From assembly GCA_046350655.1 (NCBI GenBank), contig JAXMAB010000006.1:124001-188000 (forward strand): a stretch of DNA of 64,000 nucleotides, read 5' to 3'. Every line of letters begins with the position of its first letter. The stretch's first letter is position 1. Positions 1-8,193 of this stretch are shown here, one piece after another. The notes under the pieces were generated by a model. It saw only the letters and a program-made list of their open reading frames with translations. It was not told the DNA's origin and searched no databases. This DNA comes from JAEUHO01 sp046350655 (lineage in GTDB: Bacteria > Planctomycetota > PLA2 > JAEUHO01). Made by a program: the position numbers and the translations under genes.

Positions 1-874
1 GCACGACCTCCTTCATGTCGTAGGGCCGGTTCGGGTCGGCCGGGACGATGTGGTTGAGGCGCTCCTCGGCGCGGTTCGGGTCGTCCGTCGGCGGCTTCAC
101 CGGCGGCGACTCCGTGTTGTTCTGCGGGAGGAACGAGAGCAGCCGGCGCAGCGTCGCGAGCGCGCCCGCGTCGTCGGCCGCGCGGAAGTGCGCGACGCCG
201 GACTTCACCGCGTGCGCCGACGCGCCGCCGAGGTCCTCGCTCGTCACGTCCTCGTGGGTGACCGTCTTCACGACGTTCGGGCCCGTCACGAACATGTACG
301 ACGTGTTCTCGACCATCACGATGAAGTCGGTGATGGCGGGCGAGTACACGGCGCCGCCCGCGCACGGCCCCATGACCGCCGAGAGCTGCGGGATCACGCC
401 CGAGCAGAGCGTGTTGCGCAGGAAGATCTCCGCGTACCCGCCGAGGCTGACCACGCCCTCCTGGATGCGCGCGCCGCCCGAGTCGTTGAGCCCCACGACC
501 GGCACGCCGGTCTTGAGCGCGACGTCCATCAGCTTGCAGATCTTCTCGGCGTTGGCGCCCGACAGCGACCCCCCGAACACCGTGAAGTCCTGCGCGAACA
601 CCGCCACGGGCCGGCCGTCGACGCGCCCGAAGCCCGAGACCACGCCGTCGCCGGGGACGACCTTGTCCTCCATGCCGAAGTCGCGGCAGCGGTGCGTCTT
701 GAACGCGTCGAGCTCCTCGAAGGTCCCGCGGTCGAGGAAGAGGTCGATGCGCTCCCGGGCCGTCAGCTTGCCGCGCTCGTGCTGCTTGCGGATGGCGTCG
801 GCGCCGCCGCCCAGCTGGGTGGCCTCCCGACGGGCGCGCAGGTCTTCGATCCGGGGGTCTTCGGCGGTGCTCAT
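1..874 (-). CDS. pccB: Propionyl-/acetyl-CoA carboxylase carboxyltransferase (beta) subunit, C-terminus off window
   Basis: This is the carboxyltransferase subunit of a biotin-dependent acyl-CoA carboxylase. It moves CO2 from carboxybiotin to propionyl-CoA (or acetyl-CoA). The gene runs off the left edge, so about 291 N-terminal codons are seen. The start ATG at 874 gives MSTAEDPRIEDLRARREATQ. Family hallmarks follow: HERGKLTARERIDLFLD, then GDGVVSGFGRVDGRPVAVFA with the ensuing QDFTVFGGSL, then the oxyanion-hole region LNDSGGARIQEGV and a second CoA-binding stretch MGPCAGGAVYSPAITDF. I infer propionyl-CoA as substrate because methylmalonyl-CoA epimerase and mutase genes lie in the same window. 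The sequence alone does not exclude acetyl- or methylcrotonyl-CoA. The biotin carboxylase/carrier subunit is not in view. A hairpin built from the dispersed GGGCCTCGCGTCCC repeat lies just upstream. Confidence 0.92.
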   Translation of the reverse strand, partial: MSTAEDPRIEDLRARREATQLGGGADAIRKQHERGKLTARERIDLFLDRGTFEELDAFKTHRCRDFGMEDKVVPGDGVVSGFGRVDGRPVAVFAQDFTVFGGSLSGANAEKICKLMDVALKTGVPVVGLNDSGGARIQEGVVSLGGYAEIFLRNTLCSGVIPQLSAVMGPCAGGAVYSPAITDFIVMVENTSYMFVTGPNVVKTVTHEDVTSEDLGGASAHAVKSGVAHFRAADDAGALATLRRLLSFLPQNNTESPPVKPPTDDPNRAEERLNHIVPADPNRPYDMKEVV

Positions 875-981
875 GGCGGGGAATCCTAAGACGAGTCCCC
901 CGGAAGCCGTCATCCATGGAGGGAGGGCCGCGGTCGGCGGGCCGGGCCGGTCGGCGGGGCCCGGGATGCGATCCCCCGCGG

Positions 982-1034
982 GGGACCGCGAGGCCCGTTC
1001 GCCGGCGTCCCGCCGGCCGGGCCTCGCGTCCCGG
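982..1034. repeat. Inverted pair of the dispersed GGGCCTCGCGTCCC repeat
   Basis: GGGACCGCGAGGCCCG at 982-997 is followed by its near-complement CGGGCCTCGCGTCCCGG at 1018-1034, so the two can fold into a hairpin with a loop of about 20 nt. It lies between the divergent pccB and the exported-protein pair. This is one of more than 30 copies of the repeat in the window. Confidence 0.8.
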
Positions 1035-1099
1035 AGGATCGCCGTCCGCCCCGCAGGCGCGGTCGGCCGCGGGTACGATGGGGGACGGAGCGAACGACC

Positions 1100-2197
1100 A
1101 TGGATCGGCGGCAACGGATCGTCGGCGCGGGCGTGGGGGCGGCGGTGGCCGCCCTCGTCGTCCTGGCGTCGATCCCGACCGAGCCCCCGCGACCGGTGGC
1201 TCCGCGTCCGGCGGCGCCGACGGCCGCGGAGGGGGCGCGCGCGCCCGAGGCACCCACCGCTGAAGCTCCGTCGTCGGCCCCCGCGGGGAGCGCCGTCGGC
1301 ACGGCGCGGGACGCCGATGACCGGTCGTCCGGCGCCGCGTCGGCCGCGACGGGGACGCGCGCCGGGCACGGCGGCCTCGGGGTCGCGGCGACCCGCGCGT
1401 TCGACGACGCGAAGGCGCACGGCAAGCCGCTCCTCGTGTTCGTCGCGCCGACCGTCGAGGCGTCGAAGCCCGCGCGGACGGGCGCGCTGACGGCCGTGCT
1501 CGGCCGCGGACGGACGGACGTCGGCCTCGCGTTCGCGCTGGTGGCCGAGGTGATGGCGGCGCCGCGGGCGGCGCTCGGCGACGCGATCGTCGGCGACGGG
1601 CCCTCGCCGTTCGCGGTGTTGTTCGAGACCGACGGGACGACGCCCTCGACGGTCGTGGTGCCGTGGGACCCGGCCCTCGACGCGGTCGGGATGCGGTGGG
1701 GGTCGTTGGCCCTCGGGCGGGCGTTCCGGTCGAGCGTCGGCGGGGACGCGACGTCGGGCGGGCCGACGGAGGACGAGGAGCGGGCGATCGCCGCCCTCGA
1801 CCGTCTCGCCGCCGCCGTCGATGCGGCCGTGATCGGCGACCGCGCGCGTCGCGACCGCCGGCACACGCAGCGGACGTACGTCGACGACCTGCTCCTCGAC
1901 CCCGCCGAACGACGGGCCGACCCGATCGGGCGCCTCGCGCGCGCCGACGACGCCGAATTGCCCGAGCTGCGCCGCGTGCTGACGCTCGCGTTGTGGCAGT
2001 CGGTCCCGCGGTGGCCGGGCCTCGCCTGGAGGGAGGACGCGTCCCGGACGCCTCCGTTCCACGTGCGCGACGACGCGTGGTGCGGGACGGCGGGCGGGGT
2101 CGCCGACGAGCGCGAACGGCTGCGGGGGCTGGCGCGGGACGCGGCGACGCTGCCGCCGGTCGCGCCGATCCTCGTCTTCGAGGCGAGCACGCCGTGA
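1100..2197 (+). CDS. Exported/anchored protein of unknown function, paralogue of next gene
   Basis: 365 residues, start ATG at 1100. I do not recognise a named family. Residues 8-25 form one hydrophobic segment (signal anchor or signal peptide), followed by an Ala/Pro-rich linker to about residue 95. A globular part then begins with KAHGKPLLVFVAPTVE, which looks like the beta strand and helix that open a thioredoxin-like fold but has no CxxC. Later landmarks are FAVLFETDGTTPSTVVVPWD and, near the C-terminus, DDAWCGTAGG. The next gene has the same landmarks in the same order (PLLVFLVP, FAVVVETDG, GAWCGTGG), so the two are tandem paralogues. The stop codon overlaps the GTG of the next gene (GTGA), so they are probably translated as one unit. 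A TACGAT box lies upstream at 1075-1080. Confidence 0.75.
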   Translation: MDRRQRIVGAGVGAAVAALVVLASIPTEPPRPVAPRPAAPTAAEGARAPEAPTAEAPSSAPAGSAVGTARDADDRSSGAASAATGTRAGHGGLGVAATRAFDDAKAHGKPLLVFVAPTVEASKPARTGALTAVLGRGRTDVGLAFALVAEVMAAPRAALGDAIVGDGPSPFAVLFETDGTTPSTVVVPWDPALDAVGMRWGSLALGRAFRSSVGGDATSGGPTEDEERAIAALDRLAAAVDAAVIGDRARRDRRHTQRTYVDDLLLDPAERRADPIGRLARADDAELPELRRVLTLALWQSVPRWPGLAWREDASRTPPFHVRDDAWCGTAGGVADERERLRGLARDAATLPPVAPILVFEASTP

Positions 2198-3276
2198 ACC
2201 CGCGGCGCCTCCCGCGCCGGGTCGCCGCGGGCGCGTGGCTCGCGCTCGTCGGGGCGGCGGCTGTCGGAGCGGCGTTGGCCGGGTGCGGCGAGCCCGCGTC
2301 CGCGTCAAAGCCGGTGGCGACGCCGGTCGCGACGCCGACGGCCGAGCCCGCGCCGACGCCGCCCCGGCCCGCCGAGCCACCGGTCGAGCCCGACGCGGCG
2401 CCCGCGCCCGAGCTCGCGCCGGGCCCGGCGGCCCTCGACCTCGCGCGCCGCCTCGGGCGGCCGCTCCTCGTGTTCCTCGTGCCGCACGACGCCGCCGACC
2501 GCGCCGACCGGGCGCGCGCGCTCGACCTCCTCCTCCAGCGCGACCTGGTCGCGGCGCGTGTGCCCCTGGTGTTCGCGCACGGGGTCGCGCTCGCGCCCGC
2601 GGACCTCGAGGCGGTGGCGCCCGGCGCGTCGGTGGGCGCGCCGTTCGCCGTCGTCGTCGAGACCGACGGGCGCGGCGGGGCCACGCAGTGGATCCCGTGG
2701 CCCGCCGCGCTCGCCGGGCCGTCCGGGTACGTGTCGTTCGACCTCGCGCACCGGGCGGCGTCGCGGGACGCGCAGGGCCCGGACCGCGCGTGGTGGGACC
2801 TCGCGCGCGCGCTCGAGGCCGCCCTCGTCGGCGGGCCTCCCACGGTCGCGCGTCGGGCCGCGCAGCGCGCCGCGGCCGGCGACCCGGCCCCGGACCTCTT
2901 CGGCGCGGACGCCCGCGAGGGCCGCCGCCGCCGCGCCGTCGCGCTGGCCGAGGCGTGGCGACGGGACCCGATCCCGGGCACGCAGTGGGTGCCGATCGCC
3001 GAGGTCGCGTTCCCGGCCGTCCGCGGCGACGGCGCGTGGTGTGGTACCGGCGGGTCCTTTTGGTACCGCGGGTCGTCCCGTTTCCCGGTGCGCGAGCCGG
3101 AGTTCGAGCTCGACGACGCACCCGACGACGGCGGTCCGATCCGCGTGCGCCTGCGGGAGCGCCCGGCCCCGCGGCCGGCGATCGAACCCCTGCGCGACGA
3201 CGACGACGAACGGCCACCGGGCCTCGCGTCCCCGGGCACCCGACTGCGGCTCGAGTTCCTGCCTCCGGTGCGTTGA
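2194..3276 (+). CDS. Lipoprotein of unknown function, tandem paralogue
   Basis: 360 residues from GTG at 2194, which overlaps the previous stop. The N-terminus has Arg residues, a hydrophobic stretch and a lipobox ending ALAGC (Cys about residue 29), so it is probably a lipoprotein. A Pro/Ala linker is followed by a domain matching the upstream gene: GRPLLVFLVPHDA, FAVVVETDGRGGATQWIPW and GDGAWCGTGG. The conserved single Cys in AWCGT, shared by both copies, is the best candidate for a functional residue. No enzyme motif is recognised. The stretch PPGLASPGT near the C-terminus (3217-3235) is encoded by a copy of the dispersed repeat, CCGGGCCTCGCGTCCCCGG, so that segment may be inserted rather than ancestral. 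Function unknown. Confidence 0.78.
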   Translation: MNPRRLPRRVAAGAWLALVGAAAVGAALAGCGEPASASKPVATPVATPTAEPAPTPPRPAEPPVEPDAAPAPELAPGPAALDLARRLGRPLLVFLVPHDAADRADRARALDLLLQRDLVAARVPLVFAHGVALAPADLEAVAPGASVGAPFAVVVETDGRGGATQWIPWPAALAGPSGYVSFDLAHRAASRDAQGPDRAWWDLARALEAALVGGPPTVARRAAQRAAAGDPAPDLFGADAREGRRRRAVALAEAWRRDPIPGTQWVPIAEVAFPAVRGDGAWCGTGGSFWYRGSSRFPVREPEFELDDAPDDGGPIRVRLRERPAPRPAIEPLRDDDDERPPGLASPGTRLRLEFLPPVR

Positions 3277-3299
3277 CGGGCGGTCCCGGCGCCGTCCGG

Positions 3300-3305
3300 T
3301 AGGCT
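3300..3305 (+). promoter_or_regulatory. Candidate -10 box TAGGCT, leaderless start
   Basis: TAGGCT ends 6 nt before the GTG start of the glycosyltransferase. With the usual 6-7 nt from -10 box to transcription start, the mRNA would begin at the start codon. The same geometry recurs before at least nine other genes in the window. Confidence 0.5.
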
Positions 3306-3311
3306 GCCGTC

Positions 3312-4175
3312 GTGAAGCTCGTCGCCGTCACCATGGTCCGCGACGAGGCGGACGTCCTGCCGTACACCATCGGCGCGCTGCTCGCGCAGGGCGTCGCGCA
3401 CGTCGTCGTCGTGGACCACGGCAGCACCGACGGCACCCGCGACCTCCTCGCGGACCTCGCGCGCACCGCGCCCGTGACCGTGTTCGACGAGCCGGACCCG
3501 CTCTACCTCCAGGCCGCGCGGCTCACGATCGCGGCGACGTGGGCCGCGGAGCGCCTGCGCCCGGACTTCGTCGTGCCGTTCGACGCCGACGAGTGCTGGG
3601 TGCTGCCGCGGCGGTTCCCGCGGCGCGCACGCGCCGTGGCGACCGCGCTCCTCGACCGCGTGCCGACGGGCCTCGACGACCCGGCCGACCCGAACCCGTT
3701 CACGCGGATGGCGTGGCGGCGGGGGCCGGAGTACCAGAAGGTGATCGTGCGGTGGCGGCCCGGGACGCGCCTCGAGATGGGGAGCCACTGGGCGCTGTCG
3801 CGGCACGGGCTGCACGTGGACGTCGAGCCGTGCGAGGGCCTGGTGCTGCACCACGCGCCCGTGCGGTCGCTCGCGCAGTTCCACCGGAAGGTGCTCCGCG
3901 GCAAACGCGCGCGGGAGGCGCTCGGCGACCTCGTGCCCGCGACCGCGAGCTTCCACTGGCGGCACTTCGGCGCGATCGCGGAGCGGGGCATCGAGGCCAC
4001 GGCCGAGGAGTACGCGCGGTCGCAGGTCGTCGCGGACCCGCGGGGCGTGCTGGTGCACGACCCGATCCCGTGGACGACGGTCGGGCCCGGGGGCACGCGA
4101 GGCCCGGCGCGCGCCACGGGCGTCGTGCCGCCCGCGCCGCCGCGCCTCGTGCCGGTGCCGCCGCGGACGGCGTGA
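3312..4175 (+). CDS. Glycosyltransferase family 2 protein
   Basis: 287 residues, GTG start at 3312 placed by the TAGGCT box 6 nt upstream. The N-terminus MKLVAVTMVRDEADVLPYTI and VVVDHGSTDGTRDLL form the GT2 nucleotide-sugar fold. FDADECW (about residues 90-96) holds the acidic metal-binding residues (DxD-like). There are no membrane segments, so it is probably cytoplasmic or peripheral. The MVRDEADVLP type usually transfers sugars in surface-polysaccharide or protein glycosylation. Acceptor and donor cannot be read from sequence. Near the C-terminus GGTRGPARAT is encoded by a variant copy of the dispersed repeat (4092-4107), followed by a Pro-rich tail. A gap of about 80 nt separates it from the DUF1592 gene. 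Confidence 0.85.
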   Translation: MKLVAVTMVRDEADVLPYTIGALLAQGVAHVVVVDHGSTDGTRDLLADLARTAPVTVFDEPDPLYLQAARLTIAATWAAERLRPDFVVPFDADECWVLPRRFPRRARAVATALLDRVPTGLDDPADPNPFTRMAWRRGPEYQKVIVRWRPGTRLEMGSHWALSRHGLHVDVEPCEGLVLHHAPVRSLAQFHRKVLRGKRAREALGDLVPATASFHWRHFGAIAERGIEATAEEYARSQVVADPRGVLVHDPIPWTTVGPGGTRGPARATGVVPPAPPRLVPVPPRTA

Positions 4176-4254
4176 CGGCCGGGCGGCGCGCGGGGTCGGG
4201 GTCCTCCGAAACCTCGGGCGCCGGGGCGGGTACGGTAGGGCGCCCCCCGGAGCC

Positions 4255-6594
4255 GTGACCGCCGTGCGACGCCGCCTCGTCCTCTCCGCCGTGGCCGCCG
4301 TCGTCGCGGGAGCGAGCGGGGTCGCCGCGCTGCTCGGGGCCCCCGCGGCGCGCGGCGGCGACGCGCCCGCCCCGGACTTCGGGCGCGACGCGAAGCCGTT
4401 CCTCGAGGCGTACTGCGCGGACTGCCACGGCGACCTGCCCGTCGAGGGCGCGCCGGCGTTCCTCGCCCTCCTCGACGCGGCGAGCGCGACGAAGGAGGCG
4501 GGGCTGTGGCGGCGCGCGGCCGACCGCGTGCGCGCGGGCGAGATGCCGCCGTCCGGGTCGCTCGCCCCGACGGCCGACGCGAAGCTGCGGTTCCTGCGTT
4601 GGGTCGAGGTCGCGACGCCCGCGCCGGCGGCGGCGGGCGCGCGCTCGCCGCTGCGGCGGCTCAACCGCATGGAGTACCACCGCACGATCGCCGACCTCCT
4701 CGGCGTGGACGAGACGGCGAGCCAGCGCTTCCCGTCCGACGAGGTCGGGGCGGGCTTCGACCGGACGGGCGAGGCGCTCTCGCTGTCGCCGCTGCTCGTC
4801 GAGCGGTACGCGGAGGCGGCCGAGAAGATCGCCGAGATGACGATCGTCGTGGAGGAGCCCGGCAAACCCGCGGTGCGGCGGTTCGAGGCGGAGGCGCTCG
4901 CGAGCTCCCTGCCGTCGTCGGCGCAGGGGAGCGGGCGCAACCTATTCACGAACGGCGAGATCCGCGGCGAGGCCCGGCTGCCGCGGGAGGGGACGTACCT
5001 GTTCCGCGTCCGCTGCGCCTCGACGCCCGCGGGCGACGAGCCCGCGCAGATGCTGCTGACCGTCGACGGCAAGGGCGTCGCGGCCGTCGACGTCACCGCC
5101 GACCCGAGGACGGGCGAGGTCGTCGAGAAGCCGTTCCGCGCGCGCGGCGGCACTCGGCCCTTCGCCGTGGCGTTCACCAACGACTTCTACGACCCGAAAC
5201 ACAAGGACCCCGCGCGCCGCGACCGCAACCTGCTCGTGGACTGGATCGAGATCGTCGGGCCGACGGACCCGCCGCCCGCGCCGCCGGAGAGCCACCGCCG
5301 GCTGTTCGCGAACGACCCCGGCGGCGACGACGTCGCGGCCCGGGCGCGCCGCGTGCTCGGCCCGCTCGCGACCCGCGCGTTCCGCCGGCCGGTGCGCCCG
5401 GCCGAGCTCGACCGGCTCGTGGCGCTGGTGCGCGAGGCCGTCGCCGACGGGGCGCCGTTCGCCGAGGGGATCCGCGACGCGCTCGAGGCCGTGCTCGTCT
5501 CGCCGCACTTCCTCTTCCAGGTGGAGGAGGCCGGCGGCCCGCCCGACGCCGAGGGGGCCACGCCGCTCGACGACTACGCGCTCGCGGCGCGGCTGTCGTA
5601 CTTCCTCTGGAGCACGATGCCCGACGCGGCCCTCACCGCCGCGGCCGCGCGCGGCGAACTCGGCCGCGCGCCGGCGGCGCCGGTGCGGCGGATGCTCGCC
5701 GACCCGCGGGCCGGGGCGCTCGTGGACGGCTTCGCCGACCAGTGGCTCACGCTGCGCCGCCTCGCGACGGCGACGCCCGACCCGGAGCGGTTCCCCGCGG
5801 CCGACGCCGCGCTCCGCGCCGACCTCCTGCGCGAGACCGAGATGTTCTTCGAGGCGATCGTCCAGGAGGACCGCAGCGTCCTCGACCTCCTCGACGCGCC
5901 CTTCACGTTCGTCAACGAGCGGCTCGCGAAGCACTACGGGATCCCGGGCGTCGCCGGCGACCGGTTCCGCCGCGTCGCGCTCGACGGCGACCGGCGCGCG
6001 GGCGTGCTGACGCACGGCAGCGTGCTCCTCGTGACCTCGTACCCGACGCGCACGTCGCCCGTGAAGCGGGGGAAGTGGCTGCTCGAGCAGGTCCTCGGGC
6101 AGACGGTCCCGCCGCCGCCGCCCGGCGCGGGCGACCTGCCCGCCACCGGGGCCGAGGGGCGGCCCGCGACGCTCCGCGAGCGGATGGCGCAGCACCTGCG
6201 CGACCCCGCGTGCGCCGCGTGCCACCGGCGGCTCGACCCCCTGGGCCTCGCGTTCGAGAACTACGACGCGGTGGGGGCCTGGCGGACGCGCGACGGCGAC
6301 GGCGACGTGGACCCGAGCGGCGTCCTGCCCGACGGCCGGACGTTCGCGACGCCGAAGGAGCTCCGTGCGCTCCTGCGCGCCGACCCCGCGTTCCCCCGCG
6401 GCTTCGCGACGCACCTCCTCACCTACGCGCTCGGCCGCGCGACGACGCCCGCCGACGCGCCGCACCTCGACGCGATCGTGGCGCGCGCGACGCGCGCGGG
6501 CCACCGCTTCTCCGCCTACGTCGAGGCCGTGGTCGAGAGCGTCCCGTTCCGTTCCCTGCGCACCGCCGCCCCGCCGCCGGAGTCCCCCCGATGA
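4255..6594 (+). CDS. Secreted cytochrome-type DUF1592 protein (DUF1587/1592/1588/1585)
   Basis: 779 residues from GTG at 4255; an in-frame GTG at 4264 is an alternative. A signal peptide (about residues 4-35) precedes a cytochrome-like haem site YCADCHG. The planctomycete domain string follows: DUF1587 (LRRLNRMEYHRTIADLLGVD), a sugar-binding-like segment (about 200-335), DUF1595 (TRAFRRPVRPAELDRLVALV), DUF1592 (VLVSPHFLFQVEE and LAARLSYFLWSTMPD), DUF1588 (FVNERLAKHYGIPGV, SPVKRGKWLLEQVLG), and DUF1585 with a second CxxCH (CAACHRRLDPLGLAFENYD). Such proteins are periplasmic c-type cytochromes that co-occur with DUF1552 proteins. Their substrate is unknown, though a role in polymer or carbon oxidation is often guessed. 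ATGA overlap with the next gene indicates translational coupling. Confidence 0.93.
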   Translation: MTAVRRRLVLSAVAAVVAGASGVAALLGAPAARGGDAPAPDFGRDAKPFLEAYCADCHGDLPVEGAPAFLALLDAASATKEAGLWRRAADRVRAGEMPPSGSLAPTADAKLRFLRWVEVATPAPAAAGARSPLRRLNRMEYHRTIADLLGVDETASQRFPSDEVGAGFDRTGEALSLSPLLVERYAEAAEKIAEMTIVVEEPGKPAVRRFEAEALASSLPSSAQGSGRNLFTNGEIRGEARLPREGTYLFRVRCASTPAGDEPAQMLLTVDGKGVAAVDVTADPRTGEVVEKPFRARGGTRPFAVAFTNDFYDPKHKDPARRDRNLLVDWIEIVGPTDPPPAPPESHRRLFANDPGGDDVAARARRVLGPLATRAFRRPVRPAELDRLVALVREAVADGAPFAEGIRDALEAVLVSPHFLFQVEEAGGPPDAEGATPLDDYALAARLSYFLWSTMPDAALTAAAARGELGRAPAAPVRRMLADPRAGALVDGFADQWLTLRRLATATPDPERFPAADAALRADLLRETEMFFEAIVQEDRSVLDLLDAPFTFVNERLAKHYGIPGVAGDRFRRVALDGDRRAGVLTHGSVLLVTSYPTRTSPVKRGKWLLEQVLGQTVPPPPPGAGDLPATGAEGRPATLRERMAQHLRDPACAACHRRLDPLGLAFENYDAVGAWRTRDGDGDVDPSGVLPDGRTFATPKELRALLRADPAFPRGFATHLLTYALGRATTPADAPHLDAIVARATRAGHRFSAYVEAVVESVPFRSLRTAAPPPESPR

Positions 6595-7907
6595 GCTCGG
6601 CCCCGTCCCGTCGCGCGTTCCTCCGGGCCGCCGGCGCCTGCGTGGCGCTGCCGTTCCTCCCGTCGTTCGGTCGCGCCGCGGCGGCCGCGCCGTCGTCCGC
6701 GCGGCCGCGGCGGACGGTGTTCCTGTACGTGCCGAACGGCGTGAACCGCGAGGCGTGGACGCCGAAGGCCGAGGGCGCCCTCGCGACGCTGCCGCCCACG
6801 TTGTCGCCGCTCGCGCCGTTCACGTCGTCGCTGCGGCTCCTCGGCGGCCTCGGCCACCAGAAGGCCAACGCCAACGGCGACGGCCCCGGCGACCACGCGC
6901 GCGCCGCGGCCACGTTCCTCACGGCCAGCCAGGCGCAAAAGGTCGGCGGCGTCCGCGTCGGCGTGTCCATCGACCAGGTGATCGCGCAGCGCATCGGCGG
7001 CGAGACGGCGTTCCCGTCGCTCGAGCTGTCGTGCGACCCGGGCGGCGTCGCGGGCGAGTGCGACTCGGGGTACTCGTGCGCCTACAGCGGCCACGTCTCG
7101 TGGAAGTCGGCGACGCTGCCGATGGCGAAGGAGACGAACCCCGCGTCGCTCTTCGACCGCCTCTTCACCGACCAGGGCGGGCCGGGGACGCCCGAGGAGA
7201 AGGCCCGCCGCCGCCGCAAGAAGCGGAGCGTGCTCGACCTCGTGCTCGGCGAGGCGCAGGCGCTCGCCGGCCGCGTGGACGCCGAGGACCGCCGCCGCGT
7301 GGACGAGTACCTCGAGGGCGTCCGCGCGCTCGAGCAGCGGATCGCGCGCGGCGAGGCGCAGGGCGCGCCGGGCCTCGCGTCGCGCCCCAAGGGCCCGCCG
7401 CAGGACCACGCCGAGCACTTCGCGCAGCTCGCCGACCTGCTCGTGCTCGCCTTGCGCGCCGACCTCACGCGCACGGCGACGCTCATGATCGCCAACGAGG
7501 GGAGCAACCGCTCGTACCCCTCGGTCGGCGTGCCCGACGGCCACCACGGCATCAGCCACCACGGCAACGACCCGACGCTCCGCCAGAAGATCGCGAAGGT
7601 GGACCGGTTCCACGTCGAGCGGCTCGCGCACCTCCTCGCCGGGCTCGCCGGCGTTCCCGAGGGCGCCGGGACGCTGCTCGACTCGACGCTGGTCCTCTAC
7701 GGCTCGGGCATCGGCGACGGCAACCGTCACGACCACGAGGACCTCCCGATCCTCCTCGCGGGCGCGCCGACGGCCGGCCTCGCCGGCGGCGTCTACAAGC
7801 GCTTCCCGCCCCGGACGCCGCTCGCCAACCTCTTCTCCTCCATCGCGCTCGACGCCACCGGCGAACGCGCCGAGCTCGGCGACGCGACGGGCACCCTCAC
7901 GGCCTGA
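6591..7907 (+). CDS. DUF1552 domain protein with Tat signal
   Basis: 438 residues, ATG at 6591 overlapping the upstream TGA. SRRAFLRAAGACVALPFLP is a twin-arginine signal, so the protein is probably exported folded. The mature start TVFLYVPNGVNREAWTPKAEG and later LLGGLGHQKAN, GDHARAAATFLTAS, SYPSVGVPDGHHGISHH and LVLYGSGIGDGNRHDHEDLPILLAG are typical of DUF1552, which resembles DUF1501/sulfatase-type proteins. The His-rich GHHGISHHG and DGNRHDHED motifs look like metal ligands. In planctomycetes and myxobacteria DUF1552 genes sit next to DUF1592 genes, as here, and the pair is thought to act together in the periplasm; the biochemistry is unsolved. One repeat copy encodes PGLASRPKG (7368-7381). 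Confidence 0.93.
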   Translation: MSSAPSRRAFLRAAGACVALPFLPSFGRAAAAAPSSARPRRTVFLYVPNGVNREAWTPKAEGALATLPPTLSPLAPFTSSLRLLGGLGHQKANANGDGPGDHARAAATFLTASQAQKVGGVRVGVSIDQVIAQRIGGETAFPSLELSCDPGGVAGECDSGYSCAYSGHVSWKSATLPMAKETNPASLFDRLFTDQGGPGTPEEKARRRRKKRSVLDLVLGEAQALAGRVDAEDRRRVDEYLEGVRALEQRIARGEAQGAPGLASRPKGPPQDHAEHFAQLADLLVLALRADLTRTATLMIANEGSNRSYPSVGVPDGHHGISHHGNDPTLRQKIAKVDRFHVERLAHLLAGLAGVPEGAGTLLDSTLVLYGSGIGDGNRHDHEDLPILLAGAPTAGLAGGVYKRFPPRTPLANLFSSIALDATGERAELGDATGTLTA

Positions 7908-7964
7908 CGCGACCGGGGATCGACGGCCCAGACGACCCGGGCCCCCGGGGCGCCGAGCCCCGAT

Positions 7965-7990
7965 GGGGGGACGCAAGGCCCGGTGGCCGG
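7965..7990 (+). repeat. Dispersed repeat copy, long form
   Basis: GGGACGCAAGGCCCGGTGGC is the core, in the extended version that continues to GGCCGG. It differs from the consensus by A for G in CGCGAGG. The same extended form recurs at 39761-39781, 47072-47096 and 62205-62227. It is intergenic, downstream of the DUF1552 gene. Confidence 0.75.
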
Positions 7991-8123
7991 CGGCTCGGCC
8001 CCGGCGGTGACCTCGCCGTGATGGGGCCCGCGTTGGATGCGCCCGTCCGTGCTCGGGGTGGGACGCCGCGGCTGTCGCGACGCGCCGACGTCGAGGCGGG
8101 CGCCGTGAGTTCGGACACAACTC

Positions 8124-8186
8124 GTACGGGGCGCCACGGTCCCGTACTGCCCCCGCCGGATAGCCTGAACCTCCGTCCGGCGGGGG
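8124..8186 (+). promoter_or_regulatory. Two adjacent perfect inverted repeats over the promoter of the 8194 gene
   Basis: The first repeat is GTACGGG (8124-8130) and CCCGTAC (8141-8147). The second is CCCCCGCCGGA (8150-8160) and TCCGGCGGGGG (8176-8186), whose loop holds a -10-like TAGCCT at 8161-8166. The start codon follows 7 nt after the second arm. Either could be an operator or an mRNA leader hairpin. Confidence 0.45.
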
Positions 8187-8193
8187 CTCTTCC

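Noticed and set aside
48..1490. Long open frames antisense to the carboxylase gene and to many other genes
   Set aside because: In DNA this GC-rich, stop codons are rare in all frames. These frames are Arg/Ala/Pro-rich, lack family motifs and lie opposite genes with clear domains.
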